DNA from: Dentipellis sp. KUC8613
Taxonomy: Eukaryota; Basidiomycota; Agaricomycetes; Russulales; Hericiaceae
Direction: 5' to 3'
Length of the DNA: 64,000 nt
NCBI GenBank assembly: GCA_002286715.1
Contig: NSJX01000012.1
Span: 457,916-521,915, forward strand
This document shows, one piece after another, positions 1 through 11,403 of this stretch (position 1 is the first letter of the stretch; each line of letters begins with the position of its first letter). The notes beneath the pieces are model-generated. The model did not search any database. It saw only the letters and a program-made list of their open reading frames with translations, and had not been told where the DNA came from. Position numbers and translations under genes: made by a program.

Positions 1-1417
1 ACCCGTCCCGATATACGTCACCATCCCGTCCCCGCCGCGGGAACTGGTCGTGGACCAGGGTCTGCGCCTGCGCAACGTCAAGGCCGAGCTCGTCCGAATC
101 GTGCGCGTCCGGCGCGAGGAGAGCGAAGACGAGCTGATTGGCTCGGACAGCGACGCACCCACGGACAGCGACGACGATTCGGACGACCCGGGGGGCGAGG
201 CGCCGCTGGGGCTGTCTCTGCCCTCGCACGAGAAGCAGCGCGAGCCGTCGTCCTCGACCACGCAGCCCGGCGCCTCCGCGCGGCGCGAAACACGCGCGAT
301 CTACAAGACGGTCATCTCGCGCTCGGGCGCACTATGTCGCTTCCACACCTCGCTGCCGGTCCGGCTCCGGTTTATCCTGCACCAGTCGTCGCCTTCCTCG
401 TCCCCGTCGAGCGGCAGCAGGGCGCTGCCTGCCGGCGAATTCGGTCTGCTGGACAACGACACGGAGTGCGCGTCCATCACGCAGAACACGCTCCTGCACT
501 CGGTCGCGTTCCGGATCCGCATACACGCGACGTTCAGAGACATGACGAGCCACACCGAGCGCACCTCCACGATCTCCATCCCCATCACCTTCCTGCCGTC
601 CCCCGCGCCGCTCCCGGAGGTCGAAGAGTGGGTCGAGACGGCGTACCACAAAAAGCACGACCGCCCGCCGACACGCACCGTCCGCAGCGACGACACAGAC
701 GCAGCGCCGCACTACGAGGAGGGCCAGGCCGGTCCGAGCTACCTCGCGTCCGGCGCGCCCCCGCCCTTCGACGACCGCGACGCGCCGCCCTCCTTCGCCG
801 AAGCGTCCACCTCCGCGCGCCTGCCGACGTTCCTCGAGTCCGAGCGCGAGATCTACGTGCCCTCGGGCGACGACGACACCAGCGCACCACATGCGACACG
901 CGGCGCGATCGAGGGCGAGGGCGTGCTCTTCGGCTTCCCCGCGTCCGCGCACTTCGACGGGCACACGGAGGAGCTCGACCGCGGCGGCGCCGCGACGCCG
1001 CCGCCGACGCTCGAGATGGCGACGCGCGACCCGAACGTGACCGCGCTCGCGCGGCTCGACCTCGACGCGCCCGCGCGCGCCCTGCTCGCGCTCGAGCAGC
1101 ACGACGAGCCGGGCGGTGCGCACGGGCACGGGCACGGACACGCGCCGCCCCCGCCCCCGCCGCCCATGGACGACCCCTCGGACCCGCCGCCGTCGATCCA
1201 CTCCGAGTACCGCTCGCGCGAGGGCGTGCCGCACCAGACGGCGCCGAGGGACGCGGGCGCGCCCGCGGCGCACGCGCCGCCCGCGCATGCGCCGCCGCTG
1301 GGCGAGACGCACCCCCCGCCGTATTTGGTGCCGGAGGGCGCGGGCGAGCACGAGCATGTGACGATGACCAGGCCGCCGCCGTATGTCGATGTCATGCCAC
1401 CTGCGCATGATGCGTGA
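1..1417 (+). CDS. Arrestin-related trafficking adaptor (ART), 3' part only
   Basis: The reading frame is already open at base 2, so the gene begins upstream of the window and only about 471 C-terminal codons are seen; the stop is TGA at 1415-1417. The visible part starts inside an arrestin-type beta-sandwich, carries an acidic Asp/Ser insertion (near 135-200), resumes with sandwich-like strands to about 600, and then becomes a long disordered Pro/Asp/Ala-rich tail. That tail has two PPPY motifs (1313-1324 and 1373-1384) and PPxF variants. In known ART proteins PY motifs bind the WW domains of the ubiquitin ligase Rsp5/Nedd4 and direct ubiquitylation and endocytosis of plasma-membrane transporters. 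No intron is needed in the visible part. Family assignment rests on arrestin-like layout plus PY motifs; the cargo cannot be told. Confidence 0.72.
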   Translation, partial: PVPIYVTIPSPPRELVVDQGLRLRNVKAELVRIVRVRREESEDELIGSDSDAPTDSDDDSDDPGGEAPLGLSLPSHEKQREPSSSTTQPGASARRETRAIYKTVISRSGALCRFHTSLPVRLRFILHQSSPSSSPSSGSRALPAGEFGLLDNDTECASITQNTLLHSVAFRIRIHATFRDMTSHTERTSTISIPITFLPSPAPLPEVEEWVETAYHKKHDRPPTRTVRSDDTDAAPHYEEGQAGPSYLASGAPPPFDDRDAPPSFAEASTSARLPTFLESEREIYVPSGDDDTSAPHATRGAIEGEGVLFGFPASAHFDGHTEELDRGGAATPPPTLEMATRDPNVTALARLDLDAPARALLALEQHDEPGGAHGHGHGHAPPPPPPPMDDPSDPPPSIHSEYRSREGVPHQTAPRDAGAPAAHAPPAHAPPLGETHPPPYLVPEGAGEHEHVTMTRPPPYVDVMPPAHDA

Positions 1418-1799
1418 CGCGTATTAGATTTAGTGCTGGTTGACTTAGGTTAGATGAGGAGGTGCGAGGTGCGCGGGGGTGGAGGTATCTCAGTGTGCTC
1501 GGTCGTGTTGTTGTACTCTGTTGTAGCATCGTGTCATTACGCCAGAGTAGCCGTCCACGTTCTAATGAAGATGAAGAAGTCCACGTAAGAAACACCAGTA
1601 CTGTCGGATATAATCAAATTACATGTAGGAAAGACGATAAGGAGAGCCATATATAGATCGGGGATGACAAGGAAGCGGACGCGGAAGGGTGAACAATAAC
1701 GGCGGGTGGGATGGGACAAGGACGTGGGGGCTCATAACAGAAGCAGAACAGAACAAAGGGCCGCGCGGGGATGCATGTGGCAGCACGGGCGGTGGTGAT
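1418..1799. other. Convergent intergenic region, arrestin/Rab5
   Basis: This 382-bp stretch lies between two 3' ends. It is less GC-rich than the flanking exons. I see no gene in it; it must hold the 3' UTRs and polyadenylation sites of both neighbours. Confidence 0.6.
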
Positions 1800-2875
1800 T
1801 TAGCAATTGCAGGCGTCCTTGCCCTTCGCCTGGTTCTCGTCGAGGTTGACGCCCTCCTGCGCACCGCCCGGACGGCTGCCGCCCGCCCCTGGTCGGCCGG
1901 CCGCGCCGCGGGAGGACGCGAGGATGTGCTCGATGGGGATCTTCTTGGCTACAATCCAGCGCCAACGTGATCAGCGAAATGCATATTTGCGAGGCACGTA
2001 TGGGCGGGGGACCTACCGATTTCCGTGAAGACCTCGACGACGCCCTCGCCCGTCTTCGCGCTAGTCTCGAAGAAGAGCAGGCCTGCCTCCTGCGCGTACG
2101 CCTGGGCCTCCTCGCGCGGCACCTGCCGCAAGCTCTCCTCGCCGCCGTTGGCGCCAGCCTCGCCGGGCGTGGCGGTGGCGTCGTCCGCCTCGTCCTCCGA
2201 CTCTGCCGCGCCCGACGCCGACGGTGAGGGCTGCACGAGGTCGACCTTGTTGCCCGCGAGCGCGATGACGATGTTGGGGTTCGCCTGCCGCTGCAGCTCC
2301 TTCACCCACGTCTTGGCCTTCTCGAGACTGGATGCTTTCGTCACGTCGTATACAACGACGGCGGCTTGTGCGTTGCGGTAGTACATGGGCTGCGAAGCAG
2401 ATCCAGATTAGGGGATGGGCATGCTGATAAGGAGAGATCAAGCACGTACTGCGAGCGAGTGGAAGCGCTCCTGGCCGGCTGTATCCCAGATCTCGTAGCG
2501 CAGCACCCGATCTTCGAGGCGACACTTCTGCGTCAGGAATGCGGCGCCGATGGTGGGCTCCTTGTTTGCTTGGAACTCATTGGAAACCTGAAAGGAGAGG
2601 TGATGTGAGATGTGGCTCGGCACGAAAAGGGTGATGTACGTACAAATCGTAACACTACTGAAGACTTTCCGACTGCAGCTTCTCCTGTATGCGAATGAAA
2701 AGTGAGTAAAATCCGAGGGATTGCAGCAGGCGTTCGGGGTCGGTGGATTCGGGAGGACGCAGCGCAACCCGATGACGTCCCGACTTGGAGCGAACGCGAG
2801 CGACTACTGACCTAACAAAACGAGTTTGACCTGCACGGACTTGTCCACAGCAGAGCCAGAGGCTGTGTCTGTCAT
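1800..2875 (-). CDS. Rab5-family small GTPase (Vps21/Ypt5-like)
   Basis: Five exons, all checked in frame: 2875-2812, 2684-2644, 2587-2450, 2389-2017 and 1948-1800, giving 254 residues. The P-loop GEAAVGKSS (residues 22-30) is completed across intron 1; switch [13 protein letters not shown] (128-131) and ETSAK (189-193) are intact, and the chain ends Cys-Asn-Cys, a dual geranylgeranylation signal. Rab5 GTPases control homotypic fusion and tethering of early endosomes through Rabex-type exchange factors and HOPS/CORVET tethers. The protein is longer than a usual Rab5 (about 215) because of an acidic, Ser/Ala-rich insertion at about residues 133-168 between the NKxD and SAK motifs. It shares a 675-bp divergent promoter region with the acyl-CoA ligase gene. 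Confidence 0.93.
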
Positions 2876-3550
2876 GGCGATAATGTGAGTGGTGGAAGGA
2901 GGGTATGGACGAGGGGGAGATGATGGTGGCTGCTCGAGGATGAGCAGGCCGAATTGCACAGTTTGTGCGTTTGTTTACACCGGCAGTGCCTCATCCGGCC
3001 TGTGGCGTGCCGTCGCCTTCAATGTGCAGCCCCCTCCCGAAGAACTCGCCAAAACACCCTGCAGCATTTTCTTATGTTTTATACAGACTGTTCTATTTCA
3101 TGGTGCGAGGCTTTCGCTCTTCGCCCTGACAAGTGTCTTGCCAGGAGGGACAGTTTCCAACCGCAATTGCAAGATGCTTGTTGTGACAACCGTCATCTAC
3201 ACTAACTGTTTCTGGGAATGTTGCTTCGCCGTTCTCGCTACATGCCGTACACACCTGACCAGACGGGACCTATCACACATGCGCAATACGTATACGAGGA
3301 TCAGAACACATTTGGCGCAAGGAGAGGCAGCGCTGAGCGAAGAACTTTTTCAGCGGACGATAAGCGCGACCGGGACTCCGGGGACGGAAGGGGCATTGAG
3401 CTCGCCGGTCCATGGACGGTCTGCCAAGCGCCGGACTCGGAACATGAATGTTGCGGGGTAAATTCATAAAAGTCGAATGCGGGGATTTGTGGGGTTGACA
3501 TCCGCCTCTTGTCTGCTTTTCTGCTCTCCCCACCTCGTTCCTACCCCGCA
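2876..3550. promoter_or_regulatory. Divergent promoter region, Rab5 / acyl-CoA ligase
   Basis: This 675-bp stretch separates two start codons pointing away from each other. The 40-50 nt before the ligase ATG are pyrimidine-rich, as is usual for fungal leaders. The ORFs crossing it have no recognisable content, and I see no clear TATA box. Confidence 0.5.
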
Positions 3551-6251
3551 ATGTCTTTCGGTACGACCGCATTTTATTCCACTCAGTCTCCTCGCTCACC
3601 CAGAACTTCAGCTGCAGCGCAGGCCGCGTTCCGCCCCACGCCCGAGAGCATTCCGCCTCCCAATGCTAACCTCACCCTCGAGCTCCCGAAGGGCGTGCCG
3701 GTCAACCACCACCCACTGGTTCGTCTAGTTTCGTTCGGAAACACATCTACTCACACCGCCTGCCTCTAGAACCCGCTCGGCTTCCTCACCCGCGCAGCAC
3801 AGATCTATCCCGACAAGCTAGCTTTGGCCCACCCCAACGTCCCTCACCCCGTGTTCTACACATATTCCGTCTGGTAATACCGTGTCATATGTCACGTCGA
3901 CCTCGTATCTCATCGTGTACAGGGCACAACGCGTGCAAAACCTCGCATACGCCCTCATTCAATTTGGTATCCAGCCTGGCGACCGCATAGCTGTCATCGC
4001 TCCGAATAGGTGAGCCATCTTTAATCATTGCGCTCGCACACAGCTGATCTGTCGCAGTCCTATGATCGCAGGTAGTGTCCGCTCGCGCACGGCCTATGAG
4101 CGAGTCTAATCTATCCGCTCAGATACCCTGCAAGCCGCAAGCGCTGCACGCTGCATTGTCACGACCATCAACATCCGACTCACCAAGCCCGAGGTCGACT
4201 ATATCCTCGACCACAGCGGCGCCAGAATCATCTTCGCAGACTACGAATACGCCCACCTCGTGCGAGGCGCCTCCGTGCCCATTGTCGTGTGCCAGGACAC
4301 GGGTCTCCCCAGCGACCCTTATGAACAATTCTTGAGCTCGGGCAGGTGGTTCAGCTGCGAAAAGGGTTGGGCTGGCTTGACCATGGATGCTGACGAGAAC
4401 ACGCCGAACTCGCTGAATTATACGTGAGTGCCTTCGATTTTGCACTCTACGCCAATGCTCAGATGACTCTTAGCTCCGGTACCACCGGACGCGTGAGTTT
4501 AGGTCTATTAATCCTTAGACTAGCTATTCATATCCAACCTCTAGCCCAAGGGTGTCCTGACAACGATGAGAGGTAAGTTTGGCTCAACTGCTCTTTGACT
4601 GTTTACTCATAATTTCTGCAGGGTCTTATTTGGGGGCGATCGCGAATGCCGTTGAGATGCAGTAAGTTCTATTTTAGCTCGCCTCTAAATACTTACTCAA
4701 ACACCTGTCTAGAATTACCAAAGACTCTACCTACCTATGGTCCGTAGCTTTCTGGTAAATTGCGCGCCATACCTACTCACGCGGGGAATCTTGTAGGATT
4801 CTGCCGATGTTCCACGCGGCAGGCTGGACATACCCATGGGCATGCACCTTCGCCTTCGCGACACAAGTACGCTCCAACTCCCTCGCGTCAGCACATATCT
4901 CACATCTGTCGCATAGCTCACGATTCGCACGGTGGACGTCGGCTTGATCTGGCGACACCTCCTGCATTCACGTGTCACGCACTACTGCGGAGCTCCTACC
5001 GTCGAGGTAAATTTGTTCCTCTCGAAGTGCCAATTACGACAGCACTGACAGCCGTTCGCCCGCTGCCAGATTAGCATCGTCAACCATCCAGACGCAAAAC
5101 GCCTCGACCACCCCGTGACAGCCATCATCGCCGGCGCCGCGCCCACCGCCCAACTCCTAGGCGACCTCGAGAAGAAGGGCATCAAGCCCGTCCACGTGTA
5201 TGGTCTAACGTGCGTACTTTCATCCCACACCACCTACGCTACCCCTCTCTGACATTCCACCCTTTCTTGACAGCGAGGTAACGACTTAACACCCACCGCA
5301 CGATCTCCGGTATCGGCATACTGACACCACGCACGCACAGACCTACGGCCCCTTCACGCGCGGCTACACACAAGACTCCTGGAACACGCTCCCCTACGAA
5401 GAGCGCGTGAAGCGGCTCGCGCGGCAGGGCCACGCCTTCGCGACCGCGCACCCGTGCCGCGTCGTGTACTCCCCCTCGGAGCTGCCCGCGGGCGCGGCGC
5501 CCGACGCGCTCGTCGACGTCCCGCGCGACGGCAAGACCGTCGGCGAGATCATCATGGCCGGCAACATCGTCATGGCGGGCTACTTCCGCGACCCCGAGGC
5601 GACGCGCAAGGCGACCGTCGGCGGGTGGTTCCACTCGGGCGATCTGGCGGTGTGGTTCCCCGATGGGTCCATTGCGATTCAGGACCGCAGCAAGGATATT
5701 ATTATTTCGGGCGGCGAGGTCTGTAAATACTTTCTTCTACTTTCATTCACCCTCGCTCGAACATCATCCACTGACTGCTTCGCACAGAACGCCTCCAGCC
5801 TCGCCATCGAACAAGGCAAGTCTCCACCCCCTCTCTTCACGCAACGACACCAGCCGCTAACCTGGTACTACAGAGCTCGCCGTGCACCCCGACGTGCTCG
5901 AGGTGTCCGTCGTCGCGCGCGAGCACCCGCGGTGGGGCGAGCGCCCGATGGCGTTCGTCCAGCTGCGCGTCGACGCCGCGGAGCGCTGGGCGGGGCGGCA
6001 CCCCGAGTTCAGCGAGTCGCTCAAGGACCACGCGCGCGGCCGCCTGCCGGGCTTTGCGCGCCCGGAGTGGGTGCATGTGGTCGAGGAGCTGCCGGTGCGT
6101 TGTTGTTCGGTTGAGGTCTGGCGTGGTAGGGCGTGGTGTTGAATGTTGGCGTTGTTTTATTTTGCTATAGAAAACGTCGACGGGCAAGATCCTCAAGACG
6201 GCGCTGCGCAAGCGCGCGAAGGAGATGGGGGCGGAGAAGGCGAAGCTGTGA
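3551..6251 (+). CDS. AMP-dependent acyl-CoA synthetase/ligase with C-terminal PTS1 (AKL)
   Basis: Adenylate-forming enzyme (ANL superfamily): activates a carboxylic acid with ATP, then loads it on CoA. Seventeen exons: 3551-3718, 3770-3873, 3923-4009, 4058-4071, 4121-4423, 4474-4492, 4545-4572, 4622-4661, 4713-4739, 4797-4866, 4917-5006, 5070-5209, 5274-5277, 5341-5718, 5788-5815, 5874-6094, 6171-6251; total 599 residues. Motifs: A3 TSGTTGRPKG (225-234), A5 YGLTE (360-364), A7 SGDLA, the hinge region and A10 KTSTGK with catalytic Lys579. The chain ends Ala-Lys-Leu, a canonical peroxisomal PTS1, suggesting fatty-acid or short/medium-chain acid activation in peroxisomes. One exon is only 4 nt (C-GAG completing LTE), and the intron at 5816-5873 is GC-AG with consensus GCAAGT. 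Substrate unknown; the sequence resembles medium-chain acyl-CoA/AAE-type ligases. Confidence 0.93.
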
Positions 6252-6920
6252 GCTACAGTCTTCATATTTGACTGCTGGGTACGACATGCTGGGGGCAGAG
6301 CTTGCTTGACTTACGATCTGACCATTTGATCTGCTGTACATCTACATCTACATCTACATTTTCTCATGACTCAAACGAACGACAGACGACGGGGCACGGT
6401 GTAGCCCTATCTGATATCATGGTGTACTGGGTACTCGTACTATACGTGGCTGGCGGTGAGCGCAATACGGGAATACGGGGAATACCGTGACGGTGGCTGC
6501 ATACGGGGATATATATCATCGCTCGATCATTGCGAAAGTACTGAGTACATGAATATGTGAATAAAATATCGATGCTATAACAAAAAAGTAGAAAGTGCAA
6601 GATCATATGCCGGGCTGAGATGCAGGTGTGCGTCGTATGGAGAATGCGGGGTGTGCGTCGGGTGTGTGTGTGGAGACGGGGATATGGGACTTGTGAAGGA
6701 GAATACGATGAAGAGCGTTATTGAACGCTACCGTCTCCAGCGTATACGTATGTACGTATGCGTAAAGCGTAGTAGGGATATAGAGCAATGACGAGACTGT
6801 AACCGTGACGAGTGCGAGTGCATATCTACATAGATCTGGAGCTGTCCACGGCCAGTGCCCATGCCACCAACCTAACCGAGTCGAATCGAACCACAACGTC
6901 CAAGCCACCGCACACCCCAC
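6252..6920. other. Convergent intergenic region with TACATC repeats
   Basis: This 669-bp, comparatively AT-rich stretch lies between the 3' ends of the acyl-CoA ligase and the GYF/CNH gene. It contains a short hexamer repeat (three TACATC plus a partial copy, 6337-6360). ORFs here are short and without recognisable content. I see no gene. Confidence 0.55.
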
Positions 6921-9900
6921 TCACGCCGCGCCCGCAGGACAGAGCCGCAAAATGCGAAACGCGCCCGCATTCCGCTCGCACAGATAGATGTTGTCCTCCT
7001 GGCGTCCCAAAAAGATGACCTCGTCGCGCGCATGCTCCGGCTCCATATCCGCGCCGCCCAAGTCCGTGCGCCCATGCCCGTGCCCGTGGTGCGCCGCGTG
7101 CTTCTTGTGCACGAGCGCGCGCCCCGACGGCGGCTTCGACAGCGCGAGCGCGGTCGGCGCGCTCAGCGGCGACGGCGACGACACGGGCATGCCGATGCGC
7201 CAGATGTACGGCGCGCGCCGGTTCACCTGCGACGGCGCGGTGGTGAAGTGCGGCAGCGCGGTGCGCGAGGCGTCTGCGGGCCGCAGGAGCGCGTCGCTCA
7301 GGTCGACCGCCTCGAGACCGCCCTGCCGCATCGCGACGAGCACGGACTTGTCTTTGACGTCGAACGCCTCGAGCCGCTTCACGTCGCCGAGCCGTGCGGG
7401 GATGATGTCGTCGTCTTCGTCTGTGCTCCACATGAGTCGGCCTTTGAGGACGGACCGCCCGCGGCCGTCGACGATGACCGTGCTGTGGCCGCCGCGGGAC
7501 GAGAAGAAGAGAGCTGGGGGTCCGAAGATCTTCGGCTGCGACAAGAGGGATATCGGTGCGAGAAGTGGCTTTCCGTCCGGCACGACTGGTAGTGTCTCTG
7601 TGGTGAACGTTTTCGGAGATGGGAGACCAAACGGTTGTGTCGGATCCACCGACTGTTGACGCAGATCCTTCAGCAGGATGTACTCCGTGTCTTCTTCGCG
7701 CCGGACAGGTAGGTCCGGAGGGAGAAGGCCGTCCCGGTACCATGCTTGCATGAGCGATGCTTTCCAAGGACCTACGAATCGCGCTGCATCAGGACGAGAC
7801 ATTCAACATTCAACTAGCCTTTAAGACACTCACCATGCACAACAGACTTCGGATCGCGATAGAACCATCTCGCAGGCGGCGCCGGCAACGGCTGCGGCAG
7901 GCCCGGCGGCGAGAACTGGACCTGCGACAGGTCCACCTGGCTGCTGCCATTCACCTCGGGCTCGTACTCCGTGCGGTACTGCAAGAAGTCGGGGTACGTC
8001 GGCGGGATGATGTAGTCGTCCGCGATCGCGGCGAGCGGGAAGTTCGGCGCGAACGAGAGCTGCTGGAACGTCGTGTACGGCCCCATCTGCGCCGTCGCGA
8101 GCGCGACGAGCTCCTCCGTGGGCTGCACGACGGTCGACTGCGGCGTCTCGGTCGACGCGAGCTGGTCGGAGGGCGCTTGTGAAGACGAGGCGGTGATGCC
8201 GCCGACGACGGATGGTGCCGCGGGGCCTTCGCCTGCGGATACGGTCGTCGACGAGGACACGGACACGCCGATGCTGACGTTGACGTTCGTCGGCTCCTCG
8301 CTGGCGGTCGCGTCGGGCTCGGCGCCCGCGGCGGCCGGCGCGTCGTCTCCGCGGAGCTCTCTCGCCCGCCGCCGCGCCGCTCTCCGCTCCGCGCGGCCGA
8401 TGCGGACCTCGCGCACGCGCACGGTCGCGGGCTCGAGCCCGAACACATTCTGCGAGAACATGAGGAACACCTCGACCAGGTCGTCGCCCTGCAGCTGCAG
8501 TTCCAGCGACCGCGGCGAGTCGGGGAGGATGAACGTCCGCGAGAGGCCGAGTGCGGTCCGGTACGTGCCCGCGAAGAGCTCGACCTTCTCGCCATTGTCG
8601 CCGCACAGAATCGCCAGGAAACTAGTGATCCAACCCGAATTCCCATCAGCCTCGATTCAACACACCACAAGAATGAAAGAAAAATGCGCACCTCTTCTTC
8701 GACGTCTCCACCGCCTTGATCATCAACGAGCCCTTCGTCCCGGGAAGCTTCACATACTCCAGCTTCGGCGCGGGCGCCGGCTGCGTCCCATTCGGGGTCC
8801 CCGCGAGCTTCCACCCGGGGTCGACCTGGTCCGTGCGCTGCGCGAGCGACGCCCCGCTGTCCTCCGAGCGCCGCGGCGTGAACGCGTGCCCGAGGATGCG
8901 CGACAAAAACCTCGACGGCGTGCGCGGCGCCGCGAGCTCCGTCTCGGACTGCACGGAGCGCGCGAGCGCAGACGACGGCGGCGCGGACGCTGCCTGCGCG
9001 GACGACGGGCGCGCGCCCGCGCTCGTGCTCGCTGGGGGGATTGGCGGCTGGCGGAACGCCGTGGACTGCGAGCGCGCTAGGGGCCCGTTGCGCCGCGCCT
9101 GCATCTCCGGCGCGCTCGGCAGCGACGAGATCGACTGCGGGTGCGAGTGGTTCGCCGTCGTGGGCGGCTCGTCGGGCGGCGGGGCGAACACGCCGCCGAG
9201 CACGGACCAGCGCCGCCGGCGCCGGTTCGCGCTCGTCTCGGTGCTCTGGCGCGTGCGCCAGCTCTCTGCGTCTGCGGACATCGGGCTCGCCGGCGCGTCG
9301 TCCTCGCCGGACGCGACGGGGTGCGAGGCCGTGATGAGGATCGCTTCTTGGGTGCGTCGTGAGCCTGGTGGGGGTAGATCTGGTATTCGGCTCTCGCGGA
9401 GCGCTTCTGCGAACGAGATCTCTTCGCTGCGTGGTGTCCTGTTGCCTTCTGCGTCGTCGTCCTCGTCGTCCTCGCCGTCGGGGGTCGGGGGCTCTTGTGG
9501 GCCCATGCGTGATGACATGCTGCCCATAGTGGGGAGGTACGACGAGGAGGGCGAGGCGGCCAGGGCTTGTCGTAAAGTTACCAATGTAGGTGTCGGCGAT
9601 GGCGGCGGCGGCGACGCCTGGCTGCCCGTTCTGTTCATGTTCATGTTCAGGTCGAGGTTCGCCGGTCGCGGGCGGCGCACGGACTGCTGCGTGAGCGTCG
9701 CTGAGGATAGAGGTCGATTTGAGAGGGGCGGGGCTTCGGGTCGCCCGATCAACGGGGTCGCCGACGCGGCCGCCATCGCGCTCGTGCGCTCGTCCAGGGC
9801 CTCGCTGCCCCGCTCGCCCGCCGCGACGACGTCGATCGCCTCCTCCTCGCTCGCGTGCCCGTCCATCCAGTCGCTCTTGGCGTCGGCGTCCCGCGGGCCC

Positions 9901-11403
9901 AGGATAGCGGCTTCTGCGTTCCGCCGCGCGGTCCCTCCTAGCACGTTCGTGACAGATCCGCTCCGGCTGCGAGTCGGGTGCATCGAGATCAGCGAGTTCT
10001 GGGAGCGCAGTGGTCTTGAGGGCGGCGATGTCGAATAGGACGGCGGAGGCACCGAGGGCAGCTGGGGCAGCTGTGGTGGCGCAGCAGGCGGCGGGAGCTG
10101 GGGCGGCCGTGCGGGGGACTTGGCCTTCTTGCTCGACGCCGCCTTGCTGCCGACCGTCGTGCTCGACGCCATGGACGCCCTGCGGGCCGTTTTCGCGCTA
10201 GCAGCCGCGGAAGATCCTGACGGTGTCGGCCTCTTCTCCGCCTTCTCCAGCGCCGTGCTGTCGCGCGAGACGGCGGACCGCTTCGCCTCCTCCCGCCGCG
10301 CGCGATCCCGCTGGCGCCGTATCTCCACGTCCAGCCGCCACTCGACCGCCTTCTTGACCTCCTCCAGCGCATACACGCGGACGCCGTCGCGCCGGCCCGC
10401 GATGGCCACGAGCACGCCCCGATGCTCCATCACGACCACGCTCTTGAAGCTCACGCGGCGGATCAGCGCATACGGCGCCGGCGCCGGCGGAGACACGAGC
10501 GGGAGCACGTCCAGGCCCTGTGCGTGGCAAAGAAGCAGGAAGTGCGGCGCCAGGAAGGCGCCGCTCGTCGGAGGGGTGCTGAAATGCGACGGCGACAGGA
10601 TGTTCGTGAACACCGAGAGCGAGAGGCCCAGCTCCTGCAGTGTGGGCGCTGGCAGTTGCGGTGGGGGCGTCACGGGGCGCGCGGGCGGCGCGGGCGAGGA
10701 CGCGCGGGACTGTGGCAGGCTCCTGTCGGGAGTTCGGGTCGGCCTTTCTTCGGTGACGGCCTCGCGAGGACTGGACGGCGTTGGGTTGTCACGCCTGTGA
10801 ATGAGGTTCGAGAAGAAGCCGGAAAGGCGGTTCGATGCTCGGTTCTAGTTGAGCGGGGGCTAGTTAGCGCCAAAGTGACAGGCGGGATGAAGAGAAGTGA
10901 AATGCACGCACATCTGCTATTGTAGACCGCGGACGACTTCGCCTGGGGAGAGACTGGGTGGAGGTGTCCGCCGAAGACCAGACCGATCTGGTGGGGGAGG
11001 GGCTAATATGCTCGGTAGAGTTTGCGTTAAAGGAAGGCGCGGTAGCAGTCTGTGGTCGGGGACCGGGGCTCTGTGGTTCGGTAATCTGGACAGTGGGCAG
11101 GCTCTGCACGCTGGCGTTGTCGAACGCCCGCTCGGTGGGGCTGCGAGTGAGAGGCGAGGGGCCGTCGAGAGTGGTATCAAGGGTAGGTGCGTCTGCTGTT
11201 TTTGCATCGTCGGACGTGGCGAGGGTGGCATGTTTCAACGTGATGTCCTCGCTGTGGATATGGTCGACCTCCTGGATGCCTCTATCCACGGTGTCTGCAT
11301 CAAACGTCTCGGGCGCGTCGCTCCATTGCTCGTGGCTGTCGTCGATGTCTTCTGAAATGCGGGGTTCGGGAGAGAGTGGAGGGAGAATGGAGTCTTGAGA
11401 CAT
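6921..11403 (-). CDS. Large CNH-like propeller protein with internal GYF domain
   Basis: Four exons in frame (11403-10912, 10844-8692, 8621-7834, 7771-6921) give about 1,427 residues. The N-terminus is disordered and acidic. Around residues 205-310 there is a propeller-like segment (ELGLSLSVFTNIL, then VAIAGRRDGVRVYALEEV), followed by about 500 residues of Ser/Pro-rich disorder with an Asp/Glu run. Propeller-like sequence resumes near 880 (LAILCGDNGEKVELF). A GYF domain spans the last intron at about 1135-1185: WFYRDPK, GPWKASLMQAWY, LPVRR. More propeller-like strands follow to the stop. GYF domains bind proline-rich PPG-type ligands; CNH propellers bind small GTPases. The combination suggests a scaffold in signalling or trafficking, but no specific function is recognised. 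It lies just downstream of the DUF7726 gene on the same strand. Confidence 0.7.

Noticed and set aside
332..1410. Long antisense and shifted ORFs over the arrestin gene (about 358 codons on both strands)
   Set aside because: They are Arg/Ala/Pro-rich shadows caused by GC-rich third positions; only the frame with PPPY motifs and arrestin-like strands is meaningful.
8716..10038. Plus-strand ORF of 440 codons opposite the GYF/CNH gene
   Set aside because: It is the complement of a Ser/Pro/Ala-rich disordered region and has no recognisable domain.
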